Made by a program: the position numbers and the translations under genes
Source of the DNA: an uncultured Clostridium sp.
GTDB taxonomy: Bacteria; Bacillota; Clostridia; Lachnospirales; Lachnospiraceae
NCBI GenBank assembly: GCA_900544905.1
Contig: UQXF01000023.1
Location: 1-33,265 of the forward strand
Direction of reading: 5' to 3'
Length of the DNA: 33,265 nucleotides
Shown: in pieces, positions 7,295-16,400 of the stretch
How positions within the stretch are numbered: the stretch's first letter is position 1
How the letters are laid out: each line of letters starts with the position of its first letter
The notes under the pieces: generated by a model
Database searches by the model: none
What the model was told of the DNA's origin: nothing
Seen by the model: only the letters and a program-made list of their open reading frames with translations

Positions 7295-8602
7295 TTACTG
7301 TACTGCCTTAAATGCCTCATCCAAATCTTCAATGATGTCGGCAATATTTTCCGTACCAATAGATAAGCGGATTGTATTTGGCTTAATCCCCTGATCTGCC
7401 AATTCCTCTTCATTTAATTGGGAATGTGTAGTAGATGCTGGATGAATCACCAGTGACTTCACATCTGCAACATTTGCCAGCAGGGAAAATAATTCAAGGT
7501 TATCAATAAAGTCCTTTGCCTTCTGTGCATCGCCCTTGATTTCAAAGGTAAAGATGGAACCACCGCCATTTGGAAAATACTTCTTGTAAAGTTTCTGCTG
7601 CTCTGCATCATCGGATATGGATGGATGGTGAACTGCTTCAACCTGTGGATGATTCTTTAAATATTCCACTACCTTTAATGCATTCTCTACATGTCTCTCT
7701 ACACGAAGAGATAATGTCTCTAATCCCTGCAGGAAAATAAATGCATGGAATGGTGACAATGTGGCACCGGTATCACGGAGTAAAATTGCACGAATCTTCG
7801 TAACAAATGCGGCTGCACCCACAGCCTTTGTAAAGCTGATTCCGTGGTAGCTTGGGTTTGGCTCTGTAAGGGAAGGGAATTTACCGCTCGCCTCCCAGTC
7901 AAATTTACCGCTGTCAATAATGACGCCGCCGATTGTTGTTCCATGTCCGCCAATAAATTTCGTTGCGGAATGTACCACAATATCCGCACCATATTCAATC
8001 GGGCGGACTAAATAAGGGGTTGCAAAGGTATTATCAATCACCAATGGAATCTTATTTGCATGGGCGATATCTGCGATTTTCTCGATATCCACCACATCCG
8101 AATTAGGATTGCCTAACGTCTCAATAAATACCGCTTTCGTGTTATCCTGGATGGCAGCCTCAATCTCTTCATAGTTAAACGGGTCCACAAAGGTTGTGGT
8201 AATGCCATATTCCGGCAATGTGTGCGCCAGCAAATTATAGGTGCCGCCATAAATATTCTTTGCCGCTACAATATGTTCTCCTGCATGTGCCAGATTCTGG
8301 AAGGTGTAGGAAATCGCTGCCGCACCGGAAGCCACTGCCAAGGCTGCTACACCACCCTCTAAGGCTGCAATTCTCTGCTCAAACACATCCTCAGTAGGAT
8401 TGGTAAGTCTTCCATAAATATTACCTGCATCACTAAGACCAAATCTTGCCGCTGCATGTTCACTATTTCTAAATACATAAGATGATGTCTGATAAATCGG
8501 AACTGCCCTTGCATCTGTAACCGGGTCTGGTTTTTCCTGTCCTACGTGTAACTGTAATGTCTCAAATTTTAATTCTCTCTCTGCTCTTGTCTTCTTTGCC
8601 AT
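7295..8602 (-). CDS. metY: O-acetylhomoserine sulfhydrylase (PLP enzyme)
   Basis: A Cys/Met-metabolism PLP enzyme of 435 residues from the ATG at 8602, which has AAAGAGGT about 8 nt upstream. The frame is open to 8674, but that N-terminal extension is unlike the family. Visible motifs are FETLQLHVGQ, IYGRLTNPT, ASGAAAISYT, VIDNTFATPYL and SATKFIGGHG with the PLP lysine (about residue 215). Length and the LHVGQE start fit MetY, which makes homocysteine from O-acetylhomoserine and sulfide. Its own promoter region carries a dyad (8718-8734) like those at cysK and rrf2, suggesting control by sulfur status. Confidence 0.92.
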   Translation of the reverse strand: MAKKTRAERELKFETLQLHVGQEKPDPVTDARAVPIYQTSSYVFRNSEHAAARFGLSDAGNIYGRLTNPTEDVFEQRIAALEGGVAALAVASGAAAISYTFQNLAHAGEHIVAAKNIYGGTYNLLAHTLPEYGITTTFVDPFNYEEIEAAIQDNTKAVFIETLGNPNSDVVDIEKIADIAHANKIPLVIDNTFATPYLVRPIEYGADIVVHSATKFIGGHGTTIGGVIIDSGKFDWEASGKFPSLTEPNPSYHGISFTKAVGAAAFVTKIRAILLRDTGATLSPFHAFIFLQGLETLSLRVERHVENALKVVEYLKNHPQVEAVHHPSISDDAEQQKLYKKYFPNGGGSIFTFEIKGDAQKAKDFIDNLELFSLLANVADVKSLVIHPASTTHSQLNEEELADQGIKPNTIRLSIGTENIADIIEDLDEAFKAVQ

Positions 8603-8717
8603 AATTTTACCTCTTTCCGCAGATTTTTCTGCTATCAAGCTTTTTTGCATTTTCCATGAAAATTCTCTTTTCATTTATTTCCTATCTGTTTACAAGGTAA
8701 ATATTATCACTATATTC

Positions 8718-8734
8718 CCTAGCTGTCTACTAGG
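8718..8734 (-). promoter_or_regulatory. Rrf2-type operator candidate at the metY promoter
   Basis: Minus-strand CCTAGTAGACAGCTAGG is a CCTAG/CTAGG dyad. It overlaps a possible -35 (TAGACA), with TAATAT 17 bp further as -10. The arrangement and partial sequence match sites at 29956-29972 and 28150-28165. Confidence 0.45.
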
Positions 8735-8779
8735 AAAAACGAATCACCAGTTATAGGGAAAACCTATAACCGGTGATTC
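8735..8779 (-). terminator. Terminator of the type I secretion operon
   Basis: GAATCACCAGTTATAGG (8741-8757) pairs with CCTATAACCGGTGATTC (8763-8779) over 17 bp with one wobble and a 5-nt loop. On the minus strand GTTTTTCC follows. The stem begins within the stop codon of the 8778-9722 gene, so this is the operon end. Confidence 0.9.
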
Positions 8780-9722
8780 ATTTACAGTAAATCATAAGAT
8801 TAACATATGCCAGATTCATTTCCACATAATACTGTTCCAATTCATATTGTGCCTTTGCAAGGGCGGTTTCCTGCTGCTTCAATTCCAGCTTTGAAATCTC
8901 TCCTTCACTGTAAAGAAGCTTTGCTGAATCCAGCTTCATTGTCAGAGAATCCAATTCTACCTTCTTTGCTTCTATATACACCAATGCATTATTATAACTC
9001 GTCACATAATCTGCTATGGTCATATGGTTTTTTGTTGGATATTTTTCCAGATAGTAATCAAGACTATTAACCTCCTTTTTATCTTTCAAGGAATAATCAT
9101 TGTAATCGAGATTGTTTTCCTTTAAAAAAAGATTGTAATAATCTCTTTGATTCTTTGCCACTTTTATCTGTGCCTCTATAGACGCCTGCTGGGCTTCATA
9201 GGATTTCAAATCTGCCGCTGTCATTTCCCCCATATTATATATCTCTTTACCAGCATCTACCTCCAAAGCAATATATTCAAGGTATTTCTCCAAATAGGCA
9301 ATTTCACATTCATACTGATACCGGCTGCAATAATATTGCAGCCCCTGATAATAAAGGCTATCCGAAGAGAATGCCTCTTCCTCCATATTCTGTGCCTCTA
9401 TATCATTTCCTATATTACCTGCAGTATTTTGGGGATAATCTTCATCTGATATACCGTTATCCGGTACAGACTTTGTTATATCCGTATCTTCCTCTTTTTC
9501 ACCAGCCGTTATATGATTTTCACCACCAGGTTCTTGTGTCGTTTCCGTTACAGCTTCCGTAACATTTTCCATCCCGGTTTCCTGTTCAGTGGACGCTTCC
9601 TGCTCCACAACTGTTTCACCTTGCCGCATATCTATTTCACTGGCATTGGTCGTCAACTGCCCAATCTCAATAATTCCAAACAGTATTACCGTCCAAAGCA
9701 ACAAACAATTCCTCTTTTTCAT
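8778..9722 (-). CDS. Secreted TolC-like helical-hairpin protein without barrel
   Basis: A 314-residue protein with a Sec-type signal peptide (MKKRNCLLLW.., cleavage near NAS-E), an acidic Thr/Glu-rich linker (about 35-120) and two related helical hairpins (about 122-205 and 235-314). Each hairpin carries the turn pattern of the outer-membrane efflux family: YNMGEMTAADLKSYEAQ and YSEGEISKLELKQQETA. The second ends in the TolC-like ALAKAQYELEQYYVEMNLAY. TolC proteins are usually above 400 residues and contain beta strands; no such segments fit here. It is the last gene of the secretion operon, 22 nt after HlyD, and is preceded by AAGGAG. I infer a wall-side partner of HlyD. A generic coiled-coil protein is the main alternative. 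Confidence 0.7.
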   Translation of the reverse strand: MKKRNCLLLWTVILFGIIEIGQLTTNASEIDMRQGETVVEQEASTEQETGMENVTEAVTETTQEPGGENHITAGEKEEDTDITKSVPDNGISDEDYPQNTAGNIGNDIEAQNMEEEAFSSDSLYYQGLQYYCSRYQYECEIAYLEKYLEYIALEVDAGKEIYNMGEMTAADLKSYEAQQASIEAQIKVAKNQRDYYNLFLKENNLDYNDYSLKDKKEVNSLDYYLEKYPTKNHMTIADYVTSYNNALVYIEAKKVELDSLTMKLDSAKLLYSEGEISKLELKQQETALAKAQYELEQYYVEMNLAYVNLMIYCK

Positions 9723-9744
9723 TCCAACACTCCTTAAGACCCAT

Positions 9745-11247
9745 CTATCTCTCCTTTAAACCTCTGTCCAACGCATCTGTCAACGGTTCCAGGAAAAACT
9801 CAACAATACGCCTCTTATCTGTCTTAATTTCAACCGTACATTCCATTCCCTGAGAAATATCCAGCCCCTTTGCATCCTCCAATAATATATTTACCTTATA
9901 TATCTTCTGCATTTGTTCATTTTCTTCTGCATCCGGACTGATATAAACAACCGTTCCACTAAGTTTTCCATATTTCTGGTAATCATAGGTATCCACCTTA
10001 ATATCCACATCCTGTCCAACCTTGACATAACCGATATCACTGTTTAAGACCTCCGATTCCACAAGCATTGCGTTTGAATCCGGAATAATTTCCGCTACCA
10101 CCTGTGTCGCAGTTACAACAGCCCCCTCCTTATCTATCTCCAGAGATTTTATAACTCCGTCATAAAGAGCGGTAATATCCTTGTTTTCATACTGGCTGTA
10201 TTGTTCTGCAATCTGGACATCATACTGCTTCAACTCACTAAGATACTGCTGTTTCATCTCATAAAGCTTCTCATTATGCTGGGTTCTGACAGCCTCCAGC
10301 TCCTTTACAACAGATTCATAGTTCTTCTTTCTCTCTTCCACTGTTCCCTTCTGATTCCGGGATTCATTTTCACTCTCGGTGATTTGATAGGCTATGCTCT
10401 CATCATCTGCCCTCTTTGATAATTTCTCATTCTGAATATCTATCTTCTTAATAGCAATCTGTTTTTCCAGACTATTTACCTCATTTTCTTTCTGTTCCCA
10501 TTCAGCCTTCGATTTTGCTCCGGCTTTATACAGTTTTTGATATTTTTCCGCCTCGGCAGCCGCATATTTATAATTACTTTCCAGTAACTCCAATTCAATA
10601 GCCAATGTACTTCCCAATTCGTCCAACTGATTCTGGAGCTCCTTTTGTTTTTCCAGATAATCGGTTTTGCTCTGACTGTTATCCACATTACCATCTGCCA
10701 GATTATATTGGTTTTCTGCCGCTTTCACTGCTATCTCATATTCCTCAATAGACAGTTTATCTGCCTCCTCCATGGAAATCATGGCTTCTATTATTTCCAT
10801 CTGCTCCGCATTATAATTTCCATTCCGGTATGCTGTAATGTCCCTCCCTGCCAAAAGTTCACTTAACAGCTCAATCTTCAGCTCCAACAGACCGATTTCG
10901 CCCTCACTGTAATCAATATTTTTTTGTTCCATTTCTTTGTCCATACTATACAAGACATCGCCGCAATGAACCCTGTCCCCTTCTTTCACTTTTACTGCCG
11001 TCACAATTCCTGTTCCTGCTGCCTGAATTTCCTGTACCCCTTCATCCACTGTAACCTGGCCTCTGGCAGTTGCCACCTCATCCATCTTTCCGATACATGC
11101 CCACAAAATAAATGCCAGCAAGAGTGCGAACACCAGCCAGATAATAATATTTCCAAGGGGCGCTGCGGGGTGCTCCACGATTTCCAGTGCTTCCGGCAAA
11201 AACTCTGTACGCAGTTTGTTAAATGCTTTCTGATTTCGTTTTCTCAT
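9745..11247 (-). CDS. hlyD: HlyD-family type I secretion adaptor
   Basis: A 500-residue membrane-fusion protein. A cytosolic N-terminus with the HlyD-like EFLPEALEIVEHP precedes one membrane segment (33-52) and VATARGQV. A first lipoyl half (GTGIVTAVKVKEGDRVHCGD) is followed by a very long coiled-coil hairpin (105-350). The second lipoyl/barrel part (ITALYDGVIKSLEI) and a C-terminus like RTX-type HlyD (RRIVEFFLEPLTDALDRGL) complete the protein. L239-x6-S246 near the hairpin tip matches the L and S of the TolC-docking RLS motif, but the Arg position holds Glu232. It starts 9 nt after the ABC gene. It should bridge the ABC exporter to the outer conduit. Confidence 0.92.
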   Translation of the reverse strand: MRKRNQKAFNKLRTEFLPEALEIVEHPAAPLGNIIIWLVFALLLAFILWACIGKMDEVATARGQVTVDEGVQEIQAAGTGIVTAVKVKEGDRVHCGDVLYSMDKEMEQKNIDYSEGEIGLLELKIELLSELLAGRDITAYRNGNYNAEQMEIIEAMISMEEADKLSIEEYEIAVKAAENQYNLADGNVDNSQSKTDYLEKQKELQNQLDELGSTLAIELELLESNYKYAAAEAEKYQKLYKAGAKSKAEWEQKENEVNSLEKQIAIKKIDIQNEKLSKRADDESIAYQITESENESRNQKGTVEERKKNYESVVKELEAVRTQHNEKLYEMKQQYLSELKQYDVQIAEQYSQYENKDITALYDGVIKSLEIDKEGAVVTATQVVAEIIPDSNAMLVESEVLNSDIGYVKVGQDVDIKVDTYDYQKYGKLSGTVVYISPDAEENEQMQKIYKVNILLEDAKGLDISQGMECTVEIKTDKRRIVEFFLEPLTDALDRGLKER

Positions 11248-11256
11248 TTGTATCTC

Positions 11257-13386
11257 CTACCTGTTCATCTGCTGCTGCAACAGTAAATGATAATATATGC
11301 CCTTTTTATCAATCAGGCTCTGTACCGTTCCATACTCTGCAATACTGCCCTTTTCCACTACCATAATTGCATCCGCATCCTTCAAGGTGGACAGACGGTG
11401 GGCAATGATAATAACGGTACGGTTCCTGCAAATCTGCTTCAGATTATTCTGAATGATACTTTCGGATTCATAATCAAGAGCAGAGGTTGCCTCATCAAAA
11501 ATCAGTATTTTAGGATTTGTCAGCAACGCCCTGGCTATCGCAATCCGCTGCTTCTGCCCGCCGGAAAGACCGGTTCCATGCTCTCCAACCATCGTGTCAT
11601 ACCCCTCCGGGAACTCCACAATAAAATCATGTGCTCCGGCAATTTTTGCTGCATAGACAATCTCTTCCATGGAGGCTGCCGGATTCTGCAGGGCAATATT
11701 ATCCCGAATGCTTGCATTAAAAAGAAAGCTTTCTTGCAGCACCACACCAATCTGCCTTCTAAGCCAGACCGGGTCAGCCAGCGCAAGGTCTGTCCCATCT
11801 ATCATAATCCGTCCGGTTTCCGGTATATACAACCGCTGTATCAGCTTTGAAATTGTACTTTTCCCGGACCCGCTTTTTCCGACCACTCCAATTACCCTGT
11901 TTGCCGGAATGCGGAAACTCATATTTTTAATAACCTCTGAGCCGTCAGGCCGATACCGGAAGCTCACTTTATCAAATACGATATTTCCTGTAATGGCAGG
12001 AAGACTTGTCTGTCCTCCCTGTATCGAAGGCTCCGGCTTAGAATTAAATATATCTCCTAAACGTTTAATAGACAAAGAGGTCTGCTGAAAATCCTGCCAC
12101 ATCTGTACCAGGCGCATCACCGGCTGGCTGACCCTTCCGGATAACATACGGAATGCCACCATCTGACCCACGGTCATGTCTCCTGCAATTACAAGCTTTG
12201 CACCAAAATACAGTATTGCGATATCAAAGCATTTCTGAACAAGCTGGGCTAATGCACCCGCTGTATTCCCAAGCATAGTGGTACGAAAGTTCGCTGTCGT
12301 ATAATCCGCCAGCAATCCCTCCCATTTCTGCTGAATTCCCGGCTCCACTGCAAAGGATTTAATGGTCTGTACTCCATTTACCGTTTCCACCAGATATGAC
12401 TGCTGATTCGCCCCCGCCTTAAATTTATCATCAAGTCTTTCTTTCAAAATCGGTGTAATGACCGCCGTAATCCCTGCCAGCAACGGCAGAGACAATAAAG
12501 TAATATTGGTCAGGCGAACACTGTAAAAGTACATAATAATGATATATACAATAATAAATAATGCATCTAATAGTGTGTTTAACGGCACACCAGTTAAAAA
12601 TCTCCTTATGTTCTCTAACTCTCTCACCCTTGCAACGGTATCTCCTACCCGTCTCGTCTCAAAATAGCGCAATGGAAGGCTGAATAAATGCTTGAACAGC
12701 CGGCAGCTCAATATCACATCAATTTTACTTGTAGTATGTGCAAATACATAATTTCTTGCAATGGATAATGCACTTTCAAAAATGGTAATTAAAACCAACC
12801 CCACTGCCAGCACATCAAGCGTAGTCAGACTATTATGTGTCAGCACCTTATCAATCACCGACTGTGTAATCATCGGAGAAAAAATGCCCAGAAGCTGTGT
12901 CACAAAAGCAGCTAACAGCACCTCCAATAGCGGTGTTTTATATTTTAAAATAGTTGGAATAAACCACTTTATTCCAAATTTAAGCTCCCTGTCCTGAAAT
13001 TTTCTTGGAATAACAAGAAGACTTTTTCCACCATATACATTCTGAAAAGCTTCCGTATCCAGTACCTTTGGACTCCGCTCATCACAGAATGCAACAAGAA
13101 ATTTATCCTCCGACACCTTTAACAGAATTCCAAATTCCTGATTACGCAGCCGGATAATTGCAGGTAATGTCACCTTCGCTAAATGTGTGCAGTCAATATT
13201 TACACATTTTGCCTTCAGCTTCAGCGCTTTTGCAATACGAAGCAGGTCTTCCTCCTCCGCATATTTAGCCTGCAGATTATAGTTATGTTTTATATTTTCA
13301 GCATCAGCCGGAATTCCATAATATGCTGCAATCATAATTAAACAGCTTATACCGGTATCTTTCTCTTTTGTTTTCTCTTCACTCAT
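11257..13386 (-). CDS. hlyB: HlyB-like ABC exporter with degenerate C39 peptidase domain
   Basis: A 709-residue exporter: peptidase-like N-domain (1-128), six-helix membrane domain (about 140-420) and ATPase. Walker A is GKSGSGKST (503-511), the signature LSGGQ (607-611), Walker B ILIFDE (627-632) and the switch His663. In bacteriocin exporters the N-domain has DCG and a catalytic His; here the aligned positions read DTG (10-12) and QEF (83-85), so cleavage is not expected. That is the C39-like domain of RTX exporters, which bind unfolded substrate. CDERSPKVLD aligns with the HlyB FDLEQRNPRVLE region. GAGG precedes the ATG. The substrate is almost certainly the RTX protein encoded 47 nt upstream. 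Confidence 0.93.
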   Translation of the reverse strand: MSEEKTKEKDTGISCLIMIAAYYGIPADAENIKHNYNLQAKYAEEEDLLRIAKALKLKAKCVNIDCTHLAKVTLPAIIRLRNQEFGILLKVSEDKFLVAFCDERSPKVLDTEAFQNVYGGKSLLVIPRKFQDRELKFGIKWFIPTILKYKTPLLEVLLAAFVTQLLGIFSPMITQSVIDKVLTHNSLTTLDVLAVGLVLITIFESALSIARNYVFAHTTSKIDVILSCRLFKHLFSLPLRYFETRRVGDTVARVRELENIRRFLTGVPLNTLLDALFIIVYIIIMYFYSVRLTNITLLSLPLLAGITAVITPILKERLDDKFKAGANQQSYLVETVNGVQTIKSFAVEPGIQQKWEGLLADYTTANFRTTMLGNTAGALAQLVQKCFDIAILYFGAKLVIAGDMTVGQMVAFRMLSGRVSQPVMRLVQMWQDFQQTSLSIKRLGDIFNSKPEPSIQGGQTSLPAITGNIVFDKVSFRYRPDGSEVIKNMSFRIPANRVIGVVGKSGSGKSTISKLIQRLYIPETGRIMIDGTDLALADPVWLRRQIGVVLQESFLFNASIRDNIALQNPAASMEEIVYAAKIAGAHDFIVEFPEGYDTMVGEHGTGLSGGQKQRIAIARALLTNPKILIFDEATSALDYESESIIQNNLKQICRNRTVIIIAHRLSTLKDADAIMVVEKGSIAEYGTVQSLIDKKGIYYHLLLQQQMNR

Positions 13387-13433
13387 AATATCCTCTATTC
13401 AAAATGAACCCAAAGTTGAATTGGCTTCCTCTG

Positions 13434-16400
13434 TTAAATTGCTTCCTTCGTCCACCACTGGTTCAATGAATCATTTGTCTGTTCGTTTTTCTGTTCAACT
13501 GCATCCTCCCACATCATACCTGTAGTATCCTCAAAGGATGCCATTGCCTGTATCATAACATTTAATCCGGTATTTACCCCACTGCTGTTACAGCTCTGTG
13601 CAGAGCCCAGCGCCATCATAACGGGCTCCATTATGATTACATCCAGTTCACTGCCGTCAAATGTCTGGAAGGATTCTATTTTATAATTATCATTACTGAA
13701 ATAATCCAAAATTGTAATACTGTCCCCCGGTCTTACAGATACAACCAAATTATTCCGCTCTTTCAAAAATGTTACATCTGAGCTTCCAATTCCTTCCCCA
13801 AATATAACTCTGTCATAGCCATTGTTATCATTGATTATATCTGCACCGTCTCCAAGATTAAAAATGTAGGTATCATCGCCGTTTTGTCCGTACAGGTAAT
13901 CCTCTCCGGCTCCTCCTGACAGAAGGTCATTTCCGTTTCCTCCATACAGGGTGTCAGCTCCTTCCTCCCCATAGAGTTCATCATTACCGTTTTGTCCATA
14001 CAGTGTATCATTCCCGGCTCCTCCGTACAAATAGTCATCCTCGAATGTCGGGGCTTTACTGTTACTATTGTACCCGGTTAGCCGGTCATCACCGGAGCCT
14101 CCGTAATAGTATCTCGCCTTGTCCTTCAGCACTTCCATGTCCCAGCTGCTTCCGTCTGCAAACTCCACCTTCTCTATCTGGCGTCCTGCATTGTAGAAAA
14201 ACTCCTCCACCACAATACGGTCTCCGCTTTTTATGTTGGTCAGGCTCAGGTGGTTGTTTTCTCTTGCCACAAGGATATCCTCTTCACGGATTCCCTCTCC
14301 GAAACGGATGGTGTCCGTTCCGCTGTTCTCCACAATGGTATCCTGTCCGTCTCCAAGGTGAAATACATAGGTATCATCACCGTTCTGTCCGTTCAGCGTA
14401 TCGTTTCCTTTTCCTCCTGACAGAACATCATTTCCGTTTCCTCCATACAGGGTGTCATCTCCTTCCTCTCCATAGAGCTCATCATTACCGTTTTGTCCAT
14501 ACAGTGTATCATTCCCGGCTCCCCCGTACAGGTAATCATCCTCCAAAATCGGAGCACCAGTATTGCTATTGGCTGCACTGATGTTATCGTTTTCCTCACC
14601 ACCATAATAGTATCTTGCTTTATCCTTCAGGTCTTCCAGGCTCCATGTGCCTCCGTCTGCAAACTCCACCTTTTCTACCTGATAATCTGTGTTCCAGAAA
14701 AAATCCTTGATTGTCACCTTATCCCCGCTCTTATGATTTGTCAGGTACAGGTTTCTGCCATCCCTTGAAACACGGATGTCTTCTTCACGGATTCCTTCTC
14801 CGTACAGGATTGTGTCCACTCCACCGCTTTCTACAATAGTATCTTGTCCGCCTCCAACATTGAAAATATAAATATCATTACCTTTTTTTCCTTGTAACAC
14901 CTCATCCTCTGTGCCAGACAATAATATATCATTTCCGCTGCTTCCTGTAACATTTCCATTATTGGACTGATATATAATATTCTGTACATTTAATGTCTCT
15001 GCCCATACTTCATTCTCACTTTTTAACTGTTCATAAACATACTGCTTATCAAACATAGTTCCCAAATTCGTATTCTCCAGAATATAATCCACGAACATTG
15101 GTACATAACACACAGACTGACCTTTTACCAGTGTTCTTACCGCATCCGCAAAATCACAATAACAGCTCTGGGTATCTACATTGCGGTATACTTTTATATG
15201 CTCCAAAGCCTCTTTATAAACAGACTGGGAAAGCAGACATTCTTCTATTTCCTGTTCAAATTCAAGATATAATTTATTCAAAATGGCGGCTGCTGCGCTA
15301 TTCGGGTTTGCTCCAGAAACCCCGATATATGGCTGTCCATAAGCCTTTTCCAATACCCCCAGTCTTCTAGCATCAATCGCATTTCCTCTGCTATCAGCCT
15401 CAATTGAAGCGACATCTGCCCACAAGAACAATACATTCCGTAAAATGTTCTTCTTAACGTGATAGTCTTTTTCTCTGATATATAATGTCACCATTATTTT
15501 TAATTCATCATTTATTGCCATCGCTTTTGATAAATCCAGCAATGTTCCACATCCCTTTATTTCCGGCAAATATTTCTCCAGGATGCTTGTGTCAATTTCC
15601 TCTCCCTGGTATTTAGTGTCTGAAAAATCAATATTAAAATCATACTCACCGACATTATAATTTGCATTCTGTCCAAATAGGTTACTGCCAGCCTTCATCC
15701 AGTTACCGTTTTCATCTACCCGGTTAACCTGACTGTAATTTAAATCAATTGAAGAAATTCCAAAATGTTCCAAAGAATACAATTCTTTCTCTTCTGATAT
15801 TCCATTATGGTTGGTATCCATCCATACCTTTAATTCCTGAAATCCCTTATCCTGAGAGTCTAAAATTCCATCCTCATTATCATCCAGTCCCGCTAACGCC
15901 TGAAAACCACTTGCAGCAGTGCTCCCATCCGGTAATACAGTTCTGTCACCAAACAACTCCCCTCCGTCATCAATTTTTCCATTGCCATTCACATCGCGCA
16001 CAAGCAATGCATCCTGAGTAGTTATCCACGCTGTCCTTTCCGCAAATCCATCCTTATTCAAATCAAAATAAACTCCATCTTCCAGTGATGTTGTAAAAAT
16101 TCCATCACCGTTCAAATCAACAATAATCGGGTCTATCTGCCGGGTATTCATAGATTGCTGATACGCACCTGGATTACGCCCAAATATCTCCTCCTTAGCA
16201 CGCTGTGCTGAGTTCTGTGAATTGTCACCTTCATTAGCACTGGAACTTCCACCGGAACCGCCTCCCGCTTCTGCACCGCCTGAATTACCTGAACTGCCAC
16301 TTGAAGAACCTGTTCCCCCAGTATTTTCGGAACTATTCTTTTGTTTATAATACTCTTCATACCATTTTTTCAGTTGACGCCTTTCTTCCTCTAAAGCTTC

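Noticed and set aside
8603..8740. SAM riboswitch or T-box before the sulfhydrylase gene
   Set aside because: The leader is only about 100 nt and shows no T-box or S-box motifs; the stem at 8741-8779 belongs to the secretion operon terminator.
11257..13386. Bacteriocin-type processing exporter
   Set aside because: The peptidase domain lacks the catalytic Cys and His, and the adjacent substrate is an RTX protein with no double-glycine leader.
14003..14581. 192-codon plus-strand open frame opposite the RTX gene
   Set aside because: It is the complement of glycine/aspartate-rich RTX repeats, which yields long Pro/Ser/His-rich shadow frames.
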